A stretch of DNA of 58,077 bases from Bacillota bacterium (GTDB lineage Bacteria; Bacillota; Clostridia; Lachnospirales; Anaerotignaceae), in contig JAETUG010000014.1 of assembly GCA_021768705.1 (NCBI GenBank), positions 1 through 58,077 of the forward strand, read 5' to 3'. The notes below the pieces were generated by a model. It was not told the DNA's origin, did not search any database, and worked only from the letters and a program-made list of their open reading frames with translations. A program made the position numbers and the translations under genes. Of this stretch, positions 24,196 through 33,462 are shown piece after piece. How positions within the stretch are numbered: position 1 is the first letter of the stretch; each line of letters opens with the position of its first letter.

Positions 24196-25032
24196 TTATT
24201 TATGACCTTTTCCAATCAAATAGGTCAGGAAGAACAGCACTGCCGCTGTCAATACCATAGTTGCCCCGGCAGAGGTACCAAAGGTATAGGAAATACCCAG
24301 GCCTACTACGGAAGATACCAAACCGAATACCGTTGCCGTCCAATGGTAGCTCCTTGTGGTACTTGTGATATTTCTTGCCGCTGCCGCAGGCAGGATCAGC
24401 AAGGAGTTGATCATCAGGATACCCACCCAGCGGATGGAGACCATCACCGCCACTGCTACCATCATCACAAAAATATTTTCCACCAGCATGACCTTTACCC
24501 CACGGCTGGCTGCCAAAGAACGATTCACACTCAGAAGCAGCAGCTGATTATACAGCAGTGCCCACAAAAGATAGGCGATGATAAGGACAACAGCGATCAT
24601 CAGCAGATCACCCTGCCCCACGGTCAGGATGTCCCCTATTAAATAGGAAGAATATTTTGCAAAGCCGCCGCTGGCAGAAAGGATGACGATACCCAAAGCC
24701 AGTGCTGCTGAGGAAAATACGCTGATGACTGTATCGGAAGAAACCATATTGGCGGATTTCACCTTGGTAATGACTAAGCCAAGGAAGATACCAAAGGCCA
24801 GCATCGCCAGCAGAGGATCATCCAGACCCAGCAATACGCCCAAACCAATGCCAGTAAAGGCACTATGCCCCAGAGCATCGGAGAAAAACGCCATTTTATT
24901 GTTAACCGCCATGGTGCCCAACAGGGCAAACAAAGGCGCAATCAAAATCGCCGCCAGAAAGGCATTCTTCATAAAATCATATTGAAACATGGAGAAAGGC
25001 AGCAACTCTAAAAAACGATAGATCATTTCCAT
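24196..25032 (-). CDS. znuB: Zinc/manganese ABC transporter permease
   Basis: This 278-residue ABC-3 family membrane protein has about eight helices. FFSDALGHSAFTGIGLG is the family signature near residue 55. It partners the ATPase and the lipoprotein upstream to import a divalent metal, most likely zinc given the His-rich binding protein. It overlaps the ATPase gene end by 10 bp. Confidence 0.93.
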   Translation of the reverse strand: MEMIYRFLELLPFSMFQYDFMKNAFLAAILIAPLFALLGTMAVNNKMAFFSDALGHSAFTGIGLGVLLGLDDPLLAMLAFGIFLGLVITKVKSANMVSSDTVISVFSSAALALGIVILSASGGFAKYSSYLIGDILTVGQGDLLMIAVVLIIAYLLWALLYNQLLLLSVNRSLAASRGVKVMLVENIFVMMVAVAVMVSIRWVGILMINSLLILPAAAARNITSTTRSYHWTATVFGLVSSVVGLGISYTFGTSAGATMVLTAAVLFFLTYLIGKGHK

Positions 25033-25784
25033 GCTGTCACCTCCCCGCTGTTGAAGCCAAAGGCTTCCTTGAAGGCTTCCGTTGCAAAAACTGCATCGGC
25101 CTCCCCTTCCGCAACTATGGTTTTATCCAGCAGGACAACCTTGTCCGCATATTGGCGGATCAGCCCCAAATCATGGGAGACCAAAAGCACCGCCATGTGC
25201 TGTTTATCTCTTAATTCAGTCACTCTTTTATAAAACAAATCCAGACCTGCCATATCCACGCCGGAAACAGGCTCGTCCAGCACCAACAAGTCGGGTACAG
25301 GGTCTGTTGCCATTGCCAGCAGCACTCTTTGCAATTCGCCGCCGCTGAGTGCCCCCAGTCTGCGGTCTGCCAGATAGCCACAGTCCATTTCATCCAACAT
25401 CTTTCGGATGCTTTCTTTCATTTTTTTATTTTTGCCAAACCAAACGGCTCTGCCACCCTTTGCCGCCGCAATAAAATCCGAAACGGAAACGGGCATGCTC
25501 TTATCAAAATCCAGATGCTGGGGCACATAGCCGATACGAGGCACGGGAAGCACCGTGCCGTGGTGGTCTGTAAAGGAAATGCTTCCTTTATAATTGCGTT
25601 CCCCCAAAAGGGTACGAAGCAGGGTGGTCTTACCTGCGCCATTTTTGCCGATGAGGGCTGTCAATTCGCCGCAATGGAAGGTCAGGTTAACATGTTCCAG
25701 CAGGGTATCCTCGCCGCTGATGACAGTGATATCTTTCATTTCAATGCTGCAAAGTCCGCAGCTATTATGGATGCCTTTGCTCAT
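25023..25784 (-). CDS. znuC: Zinc ABC transporter ATP-binding protein
   Basis: This 253-residue protein starts at ATG 25784, overlapping the znuA stop (ATGA), with AAGGAGG upstream. Walker A is GKNGAGKTT, the signature is LSGGELQR, Walker B is LLVLDEP, and the switch His is in VSHDLG. It energises metal import. Confidence 0.95.
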   Translation of the reverse strand: MSKGIHNSCGLCSIEMKDITVISGEDTLLEHVNLTFHCGELTALIGKNGAGKTTLLRTLLGERNYKGSISFTDHHGTVLPVPRIGYVPQHLDFDKSMPVSVSDFIAAAKGGRAVWFGKNKKMKESIRKMLDEMDCGYLADRRLGALSGGELQRVLLAMATDPVPDLLVLDEPVSGVDMAGLDLFYKRVTELRDKQHMAVLLVSHDLGLIRQYADKVVLLDKTIVAEGEADAVFATEAFKEAFGFNSGEVTAWK

Positions 25785-26725
25785 TTTACGACCTCCTTCC
25801 AATGTTTTCCTACAGCTTCAATGTTTTTCTGCATTCTTTCCGAATAAGAAAGATCTTCTTCCTCTGCTGTTGTCAAAGGATCCAGCAGAACGATCTTCTC
25901 ATCCACTTCCGCCGCCAAAGTCTCCCCATAGATCCTGCCGGTATCATCGGCGGTCAAGAAGAAACGGATGCCATGTCCCTTAGCTTCCTCCGCCGCTTCT
26001 GTCAGTTCCTTGGCAGAAGGCATTTCATATTCGTCAGCAAAAACACTGAATACATTCTCCATGCGGAACAATTCCGCAAAATAGGCAAAGCCTTCGTGGA
26101 ACACGGCTGTATGCTCCCCTTCGGGGATACCGATAGCCGCCGCCTGTTCCAGCAATGCTTCTGCCTCCCTACGGAAATCTGCCGCATTTTTTTCAAAAAT
26201 CTTCCCTTCTGCTCCATCCAGTTCACGCAAGGCTGCGGAGATATGCTCCACCTGCTCTGCCGCCCTTGCAGGGGAAAGCCAGATATGGGGATTGCCTTCG
26301 TGGTCATGGTCGTGACCAGCGTGTTCCTCTTCCGTTTCACTCTCGTGGTGATGGTGTTCCTCCTCCAGCAATGCGATCCCAACGGAGGTATCCACCACCT
26401 GCAGATGGGGATACCGCTCGACCGCCTGCTCCAGAAAGCTTTCCATGCCGCCGCCATTGATCACGAGGACATCTGCCCCTTCCAAAAGCTTCATATCGGA
26501 AACGGTCAGCTCGTAATCATGGAGACAGCCTGTCTGAGGCTGTGCCATATTTTTCAACTCCACCCCTTCGGCACCTTCTACCACTTCCCGAGTCAGTAGG
26601 TAAATGGGGTAAAAACTGGTGACCACCGTCAGCTTTTCGCTGTTTTCTGTTGTATTGTCTCCTGCGCCGCATGCCGTCAAAAGCAGAGACAGCATCAGCA
26701 GCAGAGAAATAAATTTCGCTTTCAT
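25781..26725 (-). CDS. znuA: Zinc-binding lipoprotein of ABC transporter
   Basis: This 314-residue protein starts at ATG 26725 after GGAGG. A lipoprotein signal with lipobox LLTAC gives Cys19. Residues about 130-155 form a His/Glu/Asp-rich loop (HHHHESETEEEH and HDHDHEG), typical of zinc-specific cluster A-I binding proteins. Metal ligands later include HIW, HEG and a C-terminal Asp. It captures Zn2+ outside the membrane. It heads znuA-znuC-znuB; a Zur site is expected upstream but was not firmly found. Confidence 0.94.
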   Translation of the reverse strand: MKAKFISLLLMLSLLLTACGAGDNTTENSEKLTVVTSFYPIYLLTREVVEGAEGVELKNMAQPQTGCLHDYELTVSDMKLLEGADVLVINGGGMESFLEQAVERYPHLQVVDTSVGIALLEEEHHHHESETEEEHAGHDHDHEGNPHIWLSPARAAEQVEHISAALRELDGAEGKIFEKNAADFRREAEALLEQAAAIGIPEGEHTAVFHEGFAYFAELFRMENVFSVFADEYEMPSAKELTEAAEEAKGHGIRFFLTADDTGRIYGETLAAEVDEKIVLLDPLTTAEEEDLSYSERMQKNIEAVGKHWKEVVK

Positions 26726-26966
26726 CAATTCCTCCAAATATGCATGATGAATGGCATCTTATGGATGCTTTCGTTTTTATAAATGAAACTCATCTCTTGT
26801 TCTTTCGGAACAACGAATTTCTTTCAAATTGCAATTCATTTGCAAATAGAATTGTATGCAATCCTACCCCTCTTGTCAAGATTTTGTTTTCCCTGTATGA
26901 TGGAAACAGTAGAAAATACCATATAAACATATAAATAAGATGTTTTTTCAGAAAGGAGTATTCCCC

Positions 26967-27497
26967 ATGATCCGCAAATATAAAAACCTCGTTCCCAAAG
27001 TACCTGAAAGCTGTTTCGTTTTTCCCACAGCAGAAGTCATCGGCAGCGTAGACCTGGGGGAAGATGTCATCATCTATCCCGGTACAGTAGTACGGGCAGG
27101 CTATGGCAAAATTTCCATCGGCAACCAGACCAACCTGCAAGAAAACGTCACCTTCCATGTGGAAGTGGGCTTCGATATTTCCGTTGGCGCAGGGGTCACC
27201 ATCGGTCATAACGCCATCATCCACGGCTGCACCATCCAGGATAATGTCCTCATTGGCATGGGTGCCATCATTCAGGAAGGGGCTGTCATCGAAGAGGACT
27301 GCTTCATCGGCGCAGGGGCAGTGGTAAAAAGAGGGATGCGGATTCCCAAGGGCCACATGGCCTACGGCATTCCTGCCCGTGTAGTCCGCCCCATTACCCA
27401 GGCAGAATATGACGAGATCAGAGTTTCCACCGCAGAATATCAGGCATATAAGGAAGAATATCAGAGACAAGAGCGAGAAAATGACAAATTGCTGTGA
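26967..27497 (+). CDS. Gamma-carbonic anhydrase family hexapeptide-repeat protein
   Basis: This 176-residue left-handed beta-helix protein starts at ATG 26967 after AAAGGAG. Hexapeptide repeats run from about residue 25 to 135. The three metal-binding histidines of the family can be placed in VTFHVE, GHNAIIH and nearby positions. Homologues include YrdA/PaaY-type proteins; carbonic anhydrase activity varies within the family. Single gene, diverging from znuA. Confidence 0.88.
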   Translation: MIRKYKNLVPKVPESCFVFPTAEVIGSVDLGEDVIIYPGTVVRAGYGKISIGNQTNLQENVTFHVEVGFDISVGAGVTIGHNAIIHGCTIQDNVLIGMGAIIQEGAVIEEDCFIGAGAVVKRGMRIPKGHMAYGIPARVVRPITQAEYDEIRVSTAEYQAYKEEYQRQERENDKLL

Positions 27498-27581
27498 GTT
27501 GCAGAAAATACATCTTTTACATATAAAAACAGGATTTCCCCTTTTTTGATGTATTTTTCTCATAAAAATAAGAAATACACC

Positions 27582-27610
27582 TTGCAAATTACATAGTTCT
27601 GATATAAAAT
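27582..27610 (+). promoter_or_regulatory. SigA-type promoter of the ferredoxin gene
   Basis: TTGCAA (27582-27587), 17 bp, TAAAAT (27605-27610), 33 bp before the ferredoxin start. Confidence 0.55.
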
Positions 27611-27642
27611 AGGCTTGTAGAAAGAAGAAGGAGGTGTTTCCA

Positions 27643-27813
27643 ATGGCTCATAAAATCGGTCCCGAATGCATCGGTTGTGGCGCTTGCGCAGGCGGCTGCC
27701 CTACAGGCTGCATTAAAGAAGACGGCGGCGTATATGTTATCAATGCTGCTGAATGTATCGACTGTGGTACTTGCGCAGGTAACTGCCCTACAGGCGCTAT
27801 CAAAGCTGAATAA
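27643..27813 (+). CDS. 2[4Fe-4S] ferredoxin
   Basis: This 56-residue clostridial-type ferredoxin starts at ATG 27643 after AAGGAGG. It has two CxxCxxC...CP cluster motifs (CIGCGACAGGCP and CIDCGTCAGNCP) in two repeats. It is a low-potential electron carrier for anaerobic metabolism. Monocistronic, with promoter and terminator flanking. Confidence 0.97.
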   Translation: MAHKIGPECIGCGACAGGCPTGCIKEDGGVYVINAAECIDCGTCAGNCPTGAIKAE

Positions 27814-27824
27814 TTCTTACTTAG

Positions 27825-27856
27825 AAAAAAGTGAGTCATCCGACTCACTTTTTTTA
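27825..27856 (+). terminator. Terminator after ferredoxin
   Basis: AGTGAGTC and GACTCACT pair and are followed by TTTTTTT, 12 bp after the stop. Confidence 0.88.
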
Positions 27857-27861
27857 TGCAG

Positions 27862-27901
27862 AAAAACAAGCCCCGTATCTTTTAGATACAGGGCTTGTTT
27901 C
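27862..27901 (-). terminator. Terminator at the end of the EamA gene
   Basis: On the minus strand AAACAAGCCC-TGTATC pairs with GATAC-GGGGCTTGTTT and runs into TTTTTC. It begins right at the EamA stop codon. Confidence 0.85.
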
Positions 27902-28772
27902 AATTTTTCGTTCCTTGTTTATTCATCACGACCACAGAAGAAAGCACCAACACGATGCCTGCGATTTTCAGGAAAGAGGCACTTTCATGGAATACAACAA
28001 TGCCCAAAATCGCCGCCACCACAGGTTCGATGGTAGCTGTAACGGAAGCCTGACTGGCAGGAAGCCCACTAAGACCCTTTGTATAGCAAAGATAGGGCAC
28101 CACTGTGGTCAGCAGGGCAAAGGAGATCGCCAGAGGCCACTGCCCCATGGTCGTGATCTGCTGCAAAACCGTCACAGGCTCTACACAGAAAACCATGAAG
28201 ATCGCTGCCATCAGAAAGGTATAAAAGGAGATCGTGAAAGAGCCATACCCCGCCCTGATGGCGTAAGTACCGAAAATGCTGTACAGGGCATAACCGATGC
28301 CGGAGCCAAGCCCAATGAGAATACCCTGAACGGTGAAAACGCTTCCTCCCTCTAAAAGCCCTGTTACCAACACACAGCCCAAAAAGGTCATCCCCAGCAC
28401 AACACCCTTTTGCTTCGTCATTTTTTCATGGAACAGCAAAATGGAAAACAGCATCACAAAGGTGGGAGCGGTATAAAGCAGCACCGCCGCAACCCCCAAG
28501 CTGGTCAGATTGATGGCCTTCATATAGGCCCAGCTGAAAAAGGTGAAGCTGCAGATGCCTGTACCGATAAAATAGCGGATATCCTTCCAATTTTTCAGCT
28601 TCAGCTGGCTTCTGTCCTTAAAAAAGGTAATGCAGAACAGCAATGCCGTTGCCAGTACCCCTTTCACAAACAGCATCTGCATCTCTGTAAAGCCCAAAGC
28701 ATCGATGGCTTTTGTAAAAATACCGATGAGACCCCAGCTGATCCCTGCGATCAGCACCAAAATATATGACAT
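27900..28772 (-). CDS. EamA-family (DMT superfamily) transporter
   Basis: This 290-residue protein has ten hydrophobic helices in two EamA repeats (residues 1-140 and 150-285). The second repeat carries the SQASVTATIEPVVAAILG signature. These proteins export or import small metabolites; the substrate is not predictable. The start follows GAGGTGAGAAAAG. It is 13 bp after addA on the same strand, so cotranscription is likely. Confidence 0.93.
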   Translation of the reverse strand: MSYILVLIAGISWGLIGIFTKAIDALGFTEMQMLFVKGVLATALLFCITFFKDRSQLKLKNWKDIRYFIGTGICSFTFFSWAYMKAINLTSLGVAAVLLYTAPTFVMLFSILLFHEKMTKQKGVVLGMTFLGCVLVTGLLEGGSVFTVQGILIGLGSGIGYALYSIFGTYAIRAGYGSFTISFYTFLMAAIFMVFCVEPVTVLQQITTMGQWPLAISFALLTTVVPYLCYTKGLSGLPASQASVTATIEPVVAAILGIVVFHESASFLKIAGIVLVLSSVVVMNKQGTKN

Positions 28773-28785
28773 CTTTTCTCACCTC

Positions 28786-31700
28786 TTAGTCCAACAAAAT
28801 CGCCCTGCCCATGGCAAAGGAATAGAGATATGTTTCCTTCACAGGCAGTCCAAGGGCCCGTTCCAGTGCAATACGATACAATTTCAACTGGATATGGTAA
28901 CGCCCTTTCAATTCCTCTTCATCATAAACTCTGTCACTTTTATAGTCAAGGAGGACAACTTCGTTATTTTCGATGAAATAGCAGTCAATGATCCCATTCA
29001 CCAATATCTGGTCTGTCACATCCTGATATTCTGCTCCGAAGAACAGCTCCTTTGGCTGCATCAACAGTGAAAAGGTGCGTTCTGTTTCGATTTTATCAGC
29101 TTTCCGCATCCGCTGCGCCAGTTCAGAACGGAAAAATTGCAGCAATTCTTTTCTTCGCAAGGCTTTTGCTTCCTCTTCCGTCAGTCTGCCCTTCTGCACC
29201 AGCTCCGCTGCCAGTGCTTCGATTTTTTCCGGGTCATATTCCTGTCTGAGATCGGCTTCTTCCAAAAAGGTATGCATGGCAGTACCCAGCTGCGCCCCAT
29301 GGACTGCGGCTTTTTCCTCCCAATCGGGCAGCTTGATCTCCCTGGGCATGGATGCCACCACTTCCCCCGTCATTTCTTCCTGATATTTTCGTTTGATCTC
29401 CGAAATAGAAAGCTTTGCAGGCAGCTTTGTTTCCTTTCCATAGGGATACTGCCAGCTGAGGATACGGAAAACAGCCTGCCGCTGCTCCGTCATTTCTTCA
29501 GGGCTTTCCCAGCCTTCAAAATAATGTTTCTGTTCCTCCGCCTGCTTCTGCTCCTGCGAAACGCCCTGTAGGGTTTCTTCTCGATTCCGCAGACGAATCT
29601 CCCAAGAAGAAACTTCCTCTGTGAAAAGAAGGGCGTTTGTTTTTTCCAAGCCATCCCTTTCTATAAAATCCTCTGCTGCCGCTGCCCCTGCAGGATGGCG
29701 CAGGATGGCAGGCATCACCCAATCCAAATAGCTGCGTGCTCTTCGCAGGCGGGAAACAGGGAGGGCTTCCGTGGGACAATCGGCAATATCGTTCCATTTC
29801 AAAAAGGCTTTTTCAAAATCCTTCACCGTTCCCGTCAGAATGAGCTTTTCCTTTGCACGGGTCAGGGCAACGTAAAGTACACGAATTTCCTCCGCCAGGT
29901 TTTCCTCTTTGATGGCCTCTGCCAATGCCCGCTTCGCCAGTGTGCGGTAGACCGCCCGTTTTTCCATATCCATATAATCCATGCCACAGCCCCATTTCTG
30001 ATGGAAAAGGACAGCATTGCGGGAATCCATTTCATTGAAATTTTTGCCCATATCGGAAAGAAATACCACGGGGAATTCCAACCCCTTGCTCTTATGGATG
30101 GTCATGACATGGATACGATCCTCTTGTTCCGCAGAAAGCTTGGCAGAAGCCGTTTCCGCCTCCGCCGTTTTCATATCCTCCACATAACGGATAAAATAGA
30201 ACAAGCCCTTATGGCTGCCCATTTCATACTGTTCCGCCTTTTCCAAGAGAAGCTGCAGATTTGCCTGCCGCAAAGCACCCCCTGCCGTCATGCCTAAATA
30301 ATCATAATAGCCTGTTTCTCTGTAAAGCAGGCGCAAAAGTTCATGGAGAGACAAATCCCGCATCTGGCTTCTCCAGCTTTCCAAGTCCCCGAAGAAAACA
30401 GACAGCTTACCCCGCAGTTCTTCATTTTCTCCCTCCTGCAAATAAAGGTGCATGCAATCATAATAGGCACCCTTACCGCCCCCCAGACGCACCTGCATCA
30501 GTTCATCGGCACTCAGCCCATAGATAGGCGAATGGAGGATAGAAAGAAGGGGGATATCCTGTCGGGGGTTATCGATCAGACGGAGGATATGAAGCATGGT
30601 CTCCACCTCCGGCACATCGAAATAGCCTTCGGCTGTCTCCGCATAATAGGGCATTCCTTCCCTGCCAAATACATCATCCAGCACACTGCCCCAGTTTTTC
30701 ATGGAACGCAGCAAAATGGCGATATCCCCATAGCGCAGAGGGCGGTATTCCCCTGTTTTCTTATCCAAAACCTGATAACCGCTGTCCATCCATTCCCGAA
30801 TACGGGCGGCAATGGCTGTGGCTTCCACCTGGCGTCTGTCCAATTCCTGTAATTCTTCCGACAATTCGGAATCGGCCTGCTCCGCCGTTTCGATGAGAAG
30901 AATTTCATTGGCACCACCATGGAAACCTTCACAGGGCGGAAAAGGCGCACCTTCGTAAAGAGCCGCTTCCGCATCATAATCGATCTCTCCCAAATCACGC
31001 TGCATGATCTGGCGGAAGATGAAATTCACCCCATCCAAAATATTTTTTCTGCTGCGGAAGTTTTTGGAAAGGATGATCTTCCGTTCCTTCTGTCCCATGG
31101 TGGTGGGGTATCGCTGATATTTTGCATTGAACAGCTCTGGCATAGCCTGTCGAAAACGATAGATGCTCTGCTTCACATCCCCTACCATGAATCGGTTGTT
31201 TTGCCCGATGGACTCCCCGGAAACCGCCGACAACACCAGCTCCTGCACAATATTACTGTCCTGATATTCGTCGATCATGATCTCATCATACCGCTGGCGC
31301 AGCTCTTCTGCCGCCGCTGTGGATGTCCCATCCTCATTCAGTAGGACTTTCAGAGCGAAATGCTCATAATCATTGAAATCGATGATATTTTTTTCCCGTT
31401 TTGCTGCCGCAAAGGCTTCCATAAACAGCTTTGTCAAGCGGAACAGGCTTTTTGCAACGGGGTATAGCTTTTGCACCAGTTCTGTCTGAAATTCAGGACG
31501 ATAGGCAAAATAAACCTCTCCCAGCTTTTTGACAGCATCCTTGGCTTCATTTCGCAGCGCTTTGATGCGTTCTGCCCGTTCCTTTTCTTCCCCTCGATAG
31601 GCAGGCAGGCGGGCAAAATCGATTGCCAGATACGCCAAACGCCAGTCGGCATAGGGCAGCTGCAAGGCATCCTGCAGATTTTTCAGCATAGCCACTTCGT

Positions 31701-32451
31701 TTTTTAACAATTTATGATATCCGCCGAATTCCCCTTCATCCGCCAGAAAATATGCCTTTTGCAGTTGATGAAGGGCATATTCCAAAGAGGTTTCCAGCCC
31801 CTGTCGGATCATGGGGAACCAAAGGCAATCATCCACAGTCTTTCCTTCTTCCAAATAGAAGCTTTCCGCCATTTCATCCAAAAGGGCTTCGGGATGGGGA
31901 CTGCCTTGGGCAAAGGTATAAGTATCCAAAACCAGTTCCCGCAAAGGGATATCCTTTGTGGAGGAGGAGAAGGTTTCCAGAAGGTCAAAGAACCACTGAT
32001 TGCTTTCCTCAGCATACAGCGTTTCAAACAGTTCTTCCAGTACTTCCTTCTGCAGCAGCTTGATCTCCGCAGGGTCAGCGGTACGGACGGCAGGGTCGAT
32101 CTCCAAAATATGATAATATTCCTTGATGACCTGCAGACAAAAGGCATGGATGGTCTTGATATCCGCCCGCGGCAAAAAGGCCATCTGATTTTGCAGATGG
32201 AGATTGTTGGGGTCGGTCTCCAGTTTCTTGGCAATGGCTGCGCCGATGCGCTGGCTCATTTCCGATGCCGCCGCTTTGGTAAAAGTCACCACCAGCAGGC
32301 GGTCGATCTCCTGCTCTTCTTGGATAATGCGGGTGATAATCCGCTCTACCAAAACTGCCGTTTTGCCACTGCCCGCCGCCGCGGCGATGAGCAGATCGCT
32401 GCCCCTCGCCTCGATAGCCTGTATCTGTTGGTCTGTCCATTTGTTTGCCAT
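28786..32451 (-). CDS. addA: ATP-dependent helicase/nuclease subunit A
   Basis: This 1,221-residue protein has UvrD-type helicase motifs: AAAAGSGKTAVLVER (Walker A, about 22-36), VVTFTKAAASEM, MIDEYQDSN, and VMTIHKSKGLEFPVVF. A C-terminal RecB-type nuclease has LLDYKSDRVYD and a Gln-containing YHIQLKLY motif around residue 1,160-1,190. AddA with AddB processes double-strand ends for recombination. addB normally lies directly upstream, but here a 191-residue unknown gene is there and no addB is visible in the window. Confidence 0.95.
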   Translation of the reverse strand: MANKWTDQQIQAIEARGSDLLIAAAAGSGKTAVLVERIITRIIQEEQEIDRLLVVTFTKAAASEMSQRIGAAIAKKLETDPNNLHLQNQMAFLPRADIKTIHAFCLQVIKEYYHILEIDPAVRTADPAEIKLLQKEVLEELFETLYAEESNQWFFDLLETFSSSTKDIPLRELVLDTYTFAQGSPHPEALLDEMAESFYLEEGKTVDDCLWFPMIRQGLETSLEYALHQLQKAYFLADEGEFGGYHKLLKNEVAMLKNLQDALQLPYADWRLAYLAIDFARLPAYRGEEKERAERIKALRNEAKDAVKKLGEVYFAYRPEFQTELVQKLYPVAKSLFRLTKLFMEAFAAAKREKNIIDFNDYEHFALKVLLNEDGTSTAAAEELRQRYDEIMIDEYQDSNIVQELVLSAVSGESIGQNNRFMVGDVKQSIYRFRQAMPELFNAKYQRYPTTMGQKERKIILSKNFRSRKNILDGVNFIFRQIMQRDLGEIDYDAEAALYEGAPFPPCEGFHGGANEILLIETAEQADSELSEELQELDRRQVEATAIAARIREWMDSGYQVLDKKTGEYRPLRYGDIAILLRSMKNWGSVLDDVFGREGMPYYAETAEGYFDVPEVETMLHILRLIDNPRQDIPLLSILHSPIYGLSADELMQVRLGGGKGAYYDCMHLYLQEGENEELRGKLSVFFGDLESWRSQMRDLSLHELLRLLYRETGYYDYLGMTAGGALRQANLQLLLEKAEQYEMGSHKGLFYFIRYVEDMKTAEAETASAKLSAEQEDRIHVMTIHKSKGLEFPVVFLSDMGKNFNEMDSRNAVLFHQKWGCGMDYMDMEKRAVYRTLAKRALAEAIKEENLAEEIRVLYVALTRAKEKLILTGTVKDFEKAFLKWNDIADCPTEALPVSRLRRARSYLDWVMPAILRHPAGAAAAEDFIERDGLEKTNALLFTEEVSSWEIRLRNREETLQGVSQEQKQAEEQKHYFEGWESPEEMTEQRQAVFRILSWQYPYGKETKLPAKLSISEIKRKYQEEMTGEVVASMPREIKLPDWEEKAAVHGAQLGTAMHTFLEEADLRQEYDPEKIEALAAELVQKGRLTEEEAKALRRKELLQFFRSELAQRMRKADKIETERTFSLLMQPKELFFGAEYQDVTDQILVNGIIDCYFIENNEVVLLDYKSDRVYDEEELKGRYHIQLKLYRIALERALGLPVKETYLYSFAMGRAILLD

Positions 32452-32486
32452 GCCTGTTCCTCCTCGCAGTTGGGTTTCAACCGCTT

Positions 32487-33059
32487 TTACTGGGCCCGCT
32501 TCAGCCGAATATGAAAGGGCACATAGCCCGTAAAAGAGCCCATAAAACTACTATAGGAATTATACCAGAAATTACCGATAAATGCGAAGGAAAAACCGGA
32601 CAGTACCCGATCGCCGAAGAGATACCTTGCCGTGGTCTTATGAAACAGCTCCTGAAAGCCGCTCTGATACAGATTCGCACATTGGTGCAGCAGCTCCGCC
32701 AGTTCTATTTCTCTTTCTTCCAGTTCATAAATCTCTGCCATGGCTGTTTTCATCAGTACCCAATCCAATTCCTTTTTCCTGCGGCGGACGATACGGATGG
32801 TATGATGGATGGCGGCAAGCTTAAAAAAGCGGCGGATGCCTTCCTCATCCAGCCTGTCCAGGTTCTCCCGAAAATAATTAAAGGCCAGGGGCGTTTCCAG
32901 GAATATTTCATGGGCATCGGCAGCAGTGCTTTCGGCGCATTGGGCATAAAAGGAAGCCAGAAAGGCGTCCTCGTAGGCATATGCCTGTTCGGAAAGCCGC
33001 TCTCGCTCTGCTTCGATCCAACAGCGCACCTGATTTTCTTTTTTTCTTCTTTCTAACAT
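32487..33059 (-). CDS. Unknown 190-residue protein upstream of addA
   Basis: The start is ATG 33059, after GGAGAGGTG. The protein is largely helical and charged (RRKKENQVRCWIEAERERL; LEEREIELAELLHQCANLYQSG) with an aromatic C-terminus (FAFIGNFWYNSYSSFMG). Residues 95-130 show similarity to the DUF6179-type proteins only by general feel, so no family is assigned. It precedes addA by 35 bp on the same strand and is probably cotranscribed. No membrane segment or signal is clear. Confidence 0.7.
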   Translation of the reverse strand: MLERRKKENQVRCWIEAERERLSEQAYAYEDAFLASFYAQCAESTAADAHEIFLETPLAFNYFRENLDRLDEEGIRRFFKLAAIHHTIRIVRRRKKELDWVLMKTAMAEIYELEEREIELAELLHQCANLYQSGFQELFHKTTARYLFGDRVLSGFSFAFIGNFWYNSYSSFMGSFTGYVPFHIRLKRAQ

Positions 33060-33130
33060 AAAAATCACCTCTCCTTCATTTTAGAAGGAGAGGCGTCCCG
33101 ATTCAGAATTTCTTTCCGCAAAATGAGACA

Positions 33131-33153
33131 GGCTCCCGCAAAATACGGGAGCC
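33131..33153 (-). terminator. Hairpin after the Cys/Asn-rich small gene
   Basis: GGCTCCCG and CGGGAGCC pair perfectly. The following minus-strand tail (TGTCTCATTTT) is only moderately U-rich. Confidence 0.55.
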
Positions 33154-33164
33154 CTCTTTCCTGA

Positions 33165-33356
33165 TTAGCAGGAACCGCAGCTATTGCCGATGCTGTTGTT
33201 GTTGTTGCCGCAGCAGCACAGCAGGATCAAAATCCAGATCCAGGAGAAGCTGCCATTGCCCCAGTTGTTGTCACAGCCGTCATGGTTGCCGCACAGGCAC
33301 AACAGAATGATGATCCAAATGATGCTGCTCTCGTTACCACATCCAAATCCACACAT
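33165..33356 (-). CDS. Small Cys/Asn/Gly-rich protein with two hydrophobic modules
   Basis: This 63-residue protein starts at ATG 33356 after AAGGAGG. It is built of two similar units: a Gly/Cys/Asn linker followed by a short hydrophobic run and a Cys cluster (SSIIWIIILLCLCGN and SFSWIWILILLCCCGNNNN), ending NSCGSC. Ten or so cysteines in 63 residues. Many sporulating Firmicutes carry small proteins of this kind (YjcZ-like or coat-associated), but I do not recognise a named family. Possible location is membrane or spore coat. Confidence 0.7.
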   Translation of the reverse strand: MCGFGCGNESSIIWIIILLCLCGNHDGCDNNWGNGSFSWIWILILLCCCGNNNNSIGNSCGSC

Positions 33357-33462
33357 AATAAAATACCTCCTTAAGAGAAGAAAGTTTTAGTTACAATCCT
33401 ATCCTATGAGGTATTTTGTTGTTTCTTGCCTGTCTCAAAAAAATCTTTTTTATTTCGGCTTT

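Noticed and set aside
26828-26850. AT-rich dyad upstream of znuA as a Zur box
   Set aside because: TTGCAATTCATTTGCAA-like pattern does not match the Firmicute Zur consensus well and sits about 100 bp from the start; no confident -35/-10 pair anchors it.
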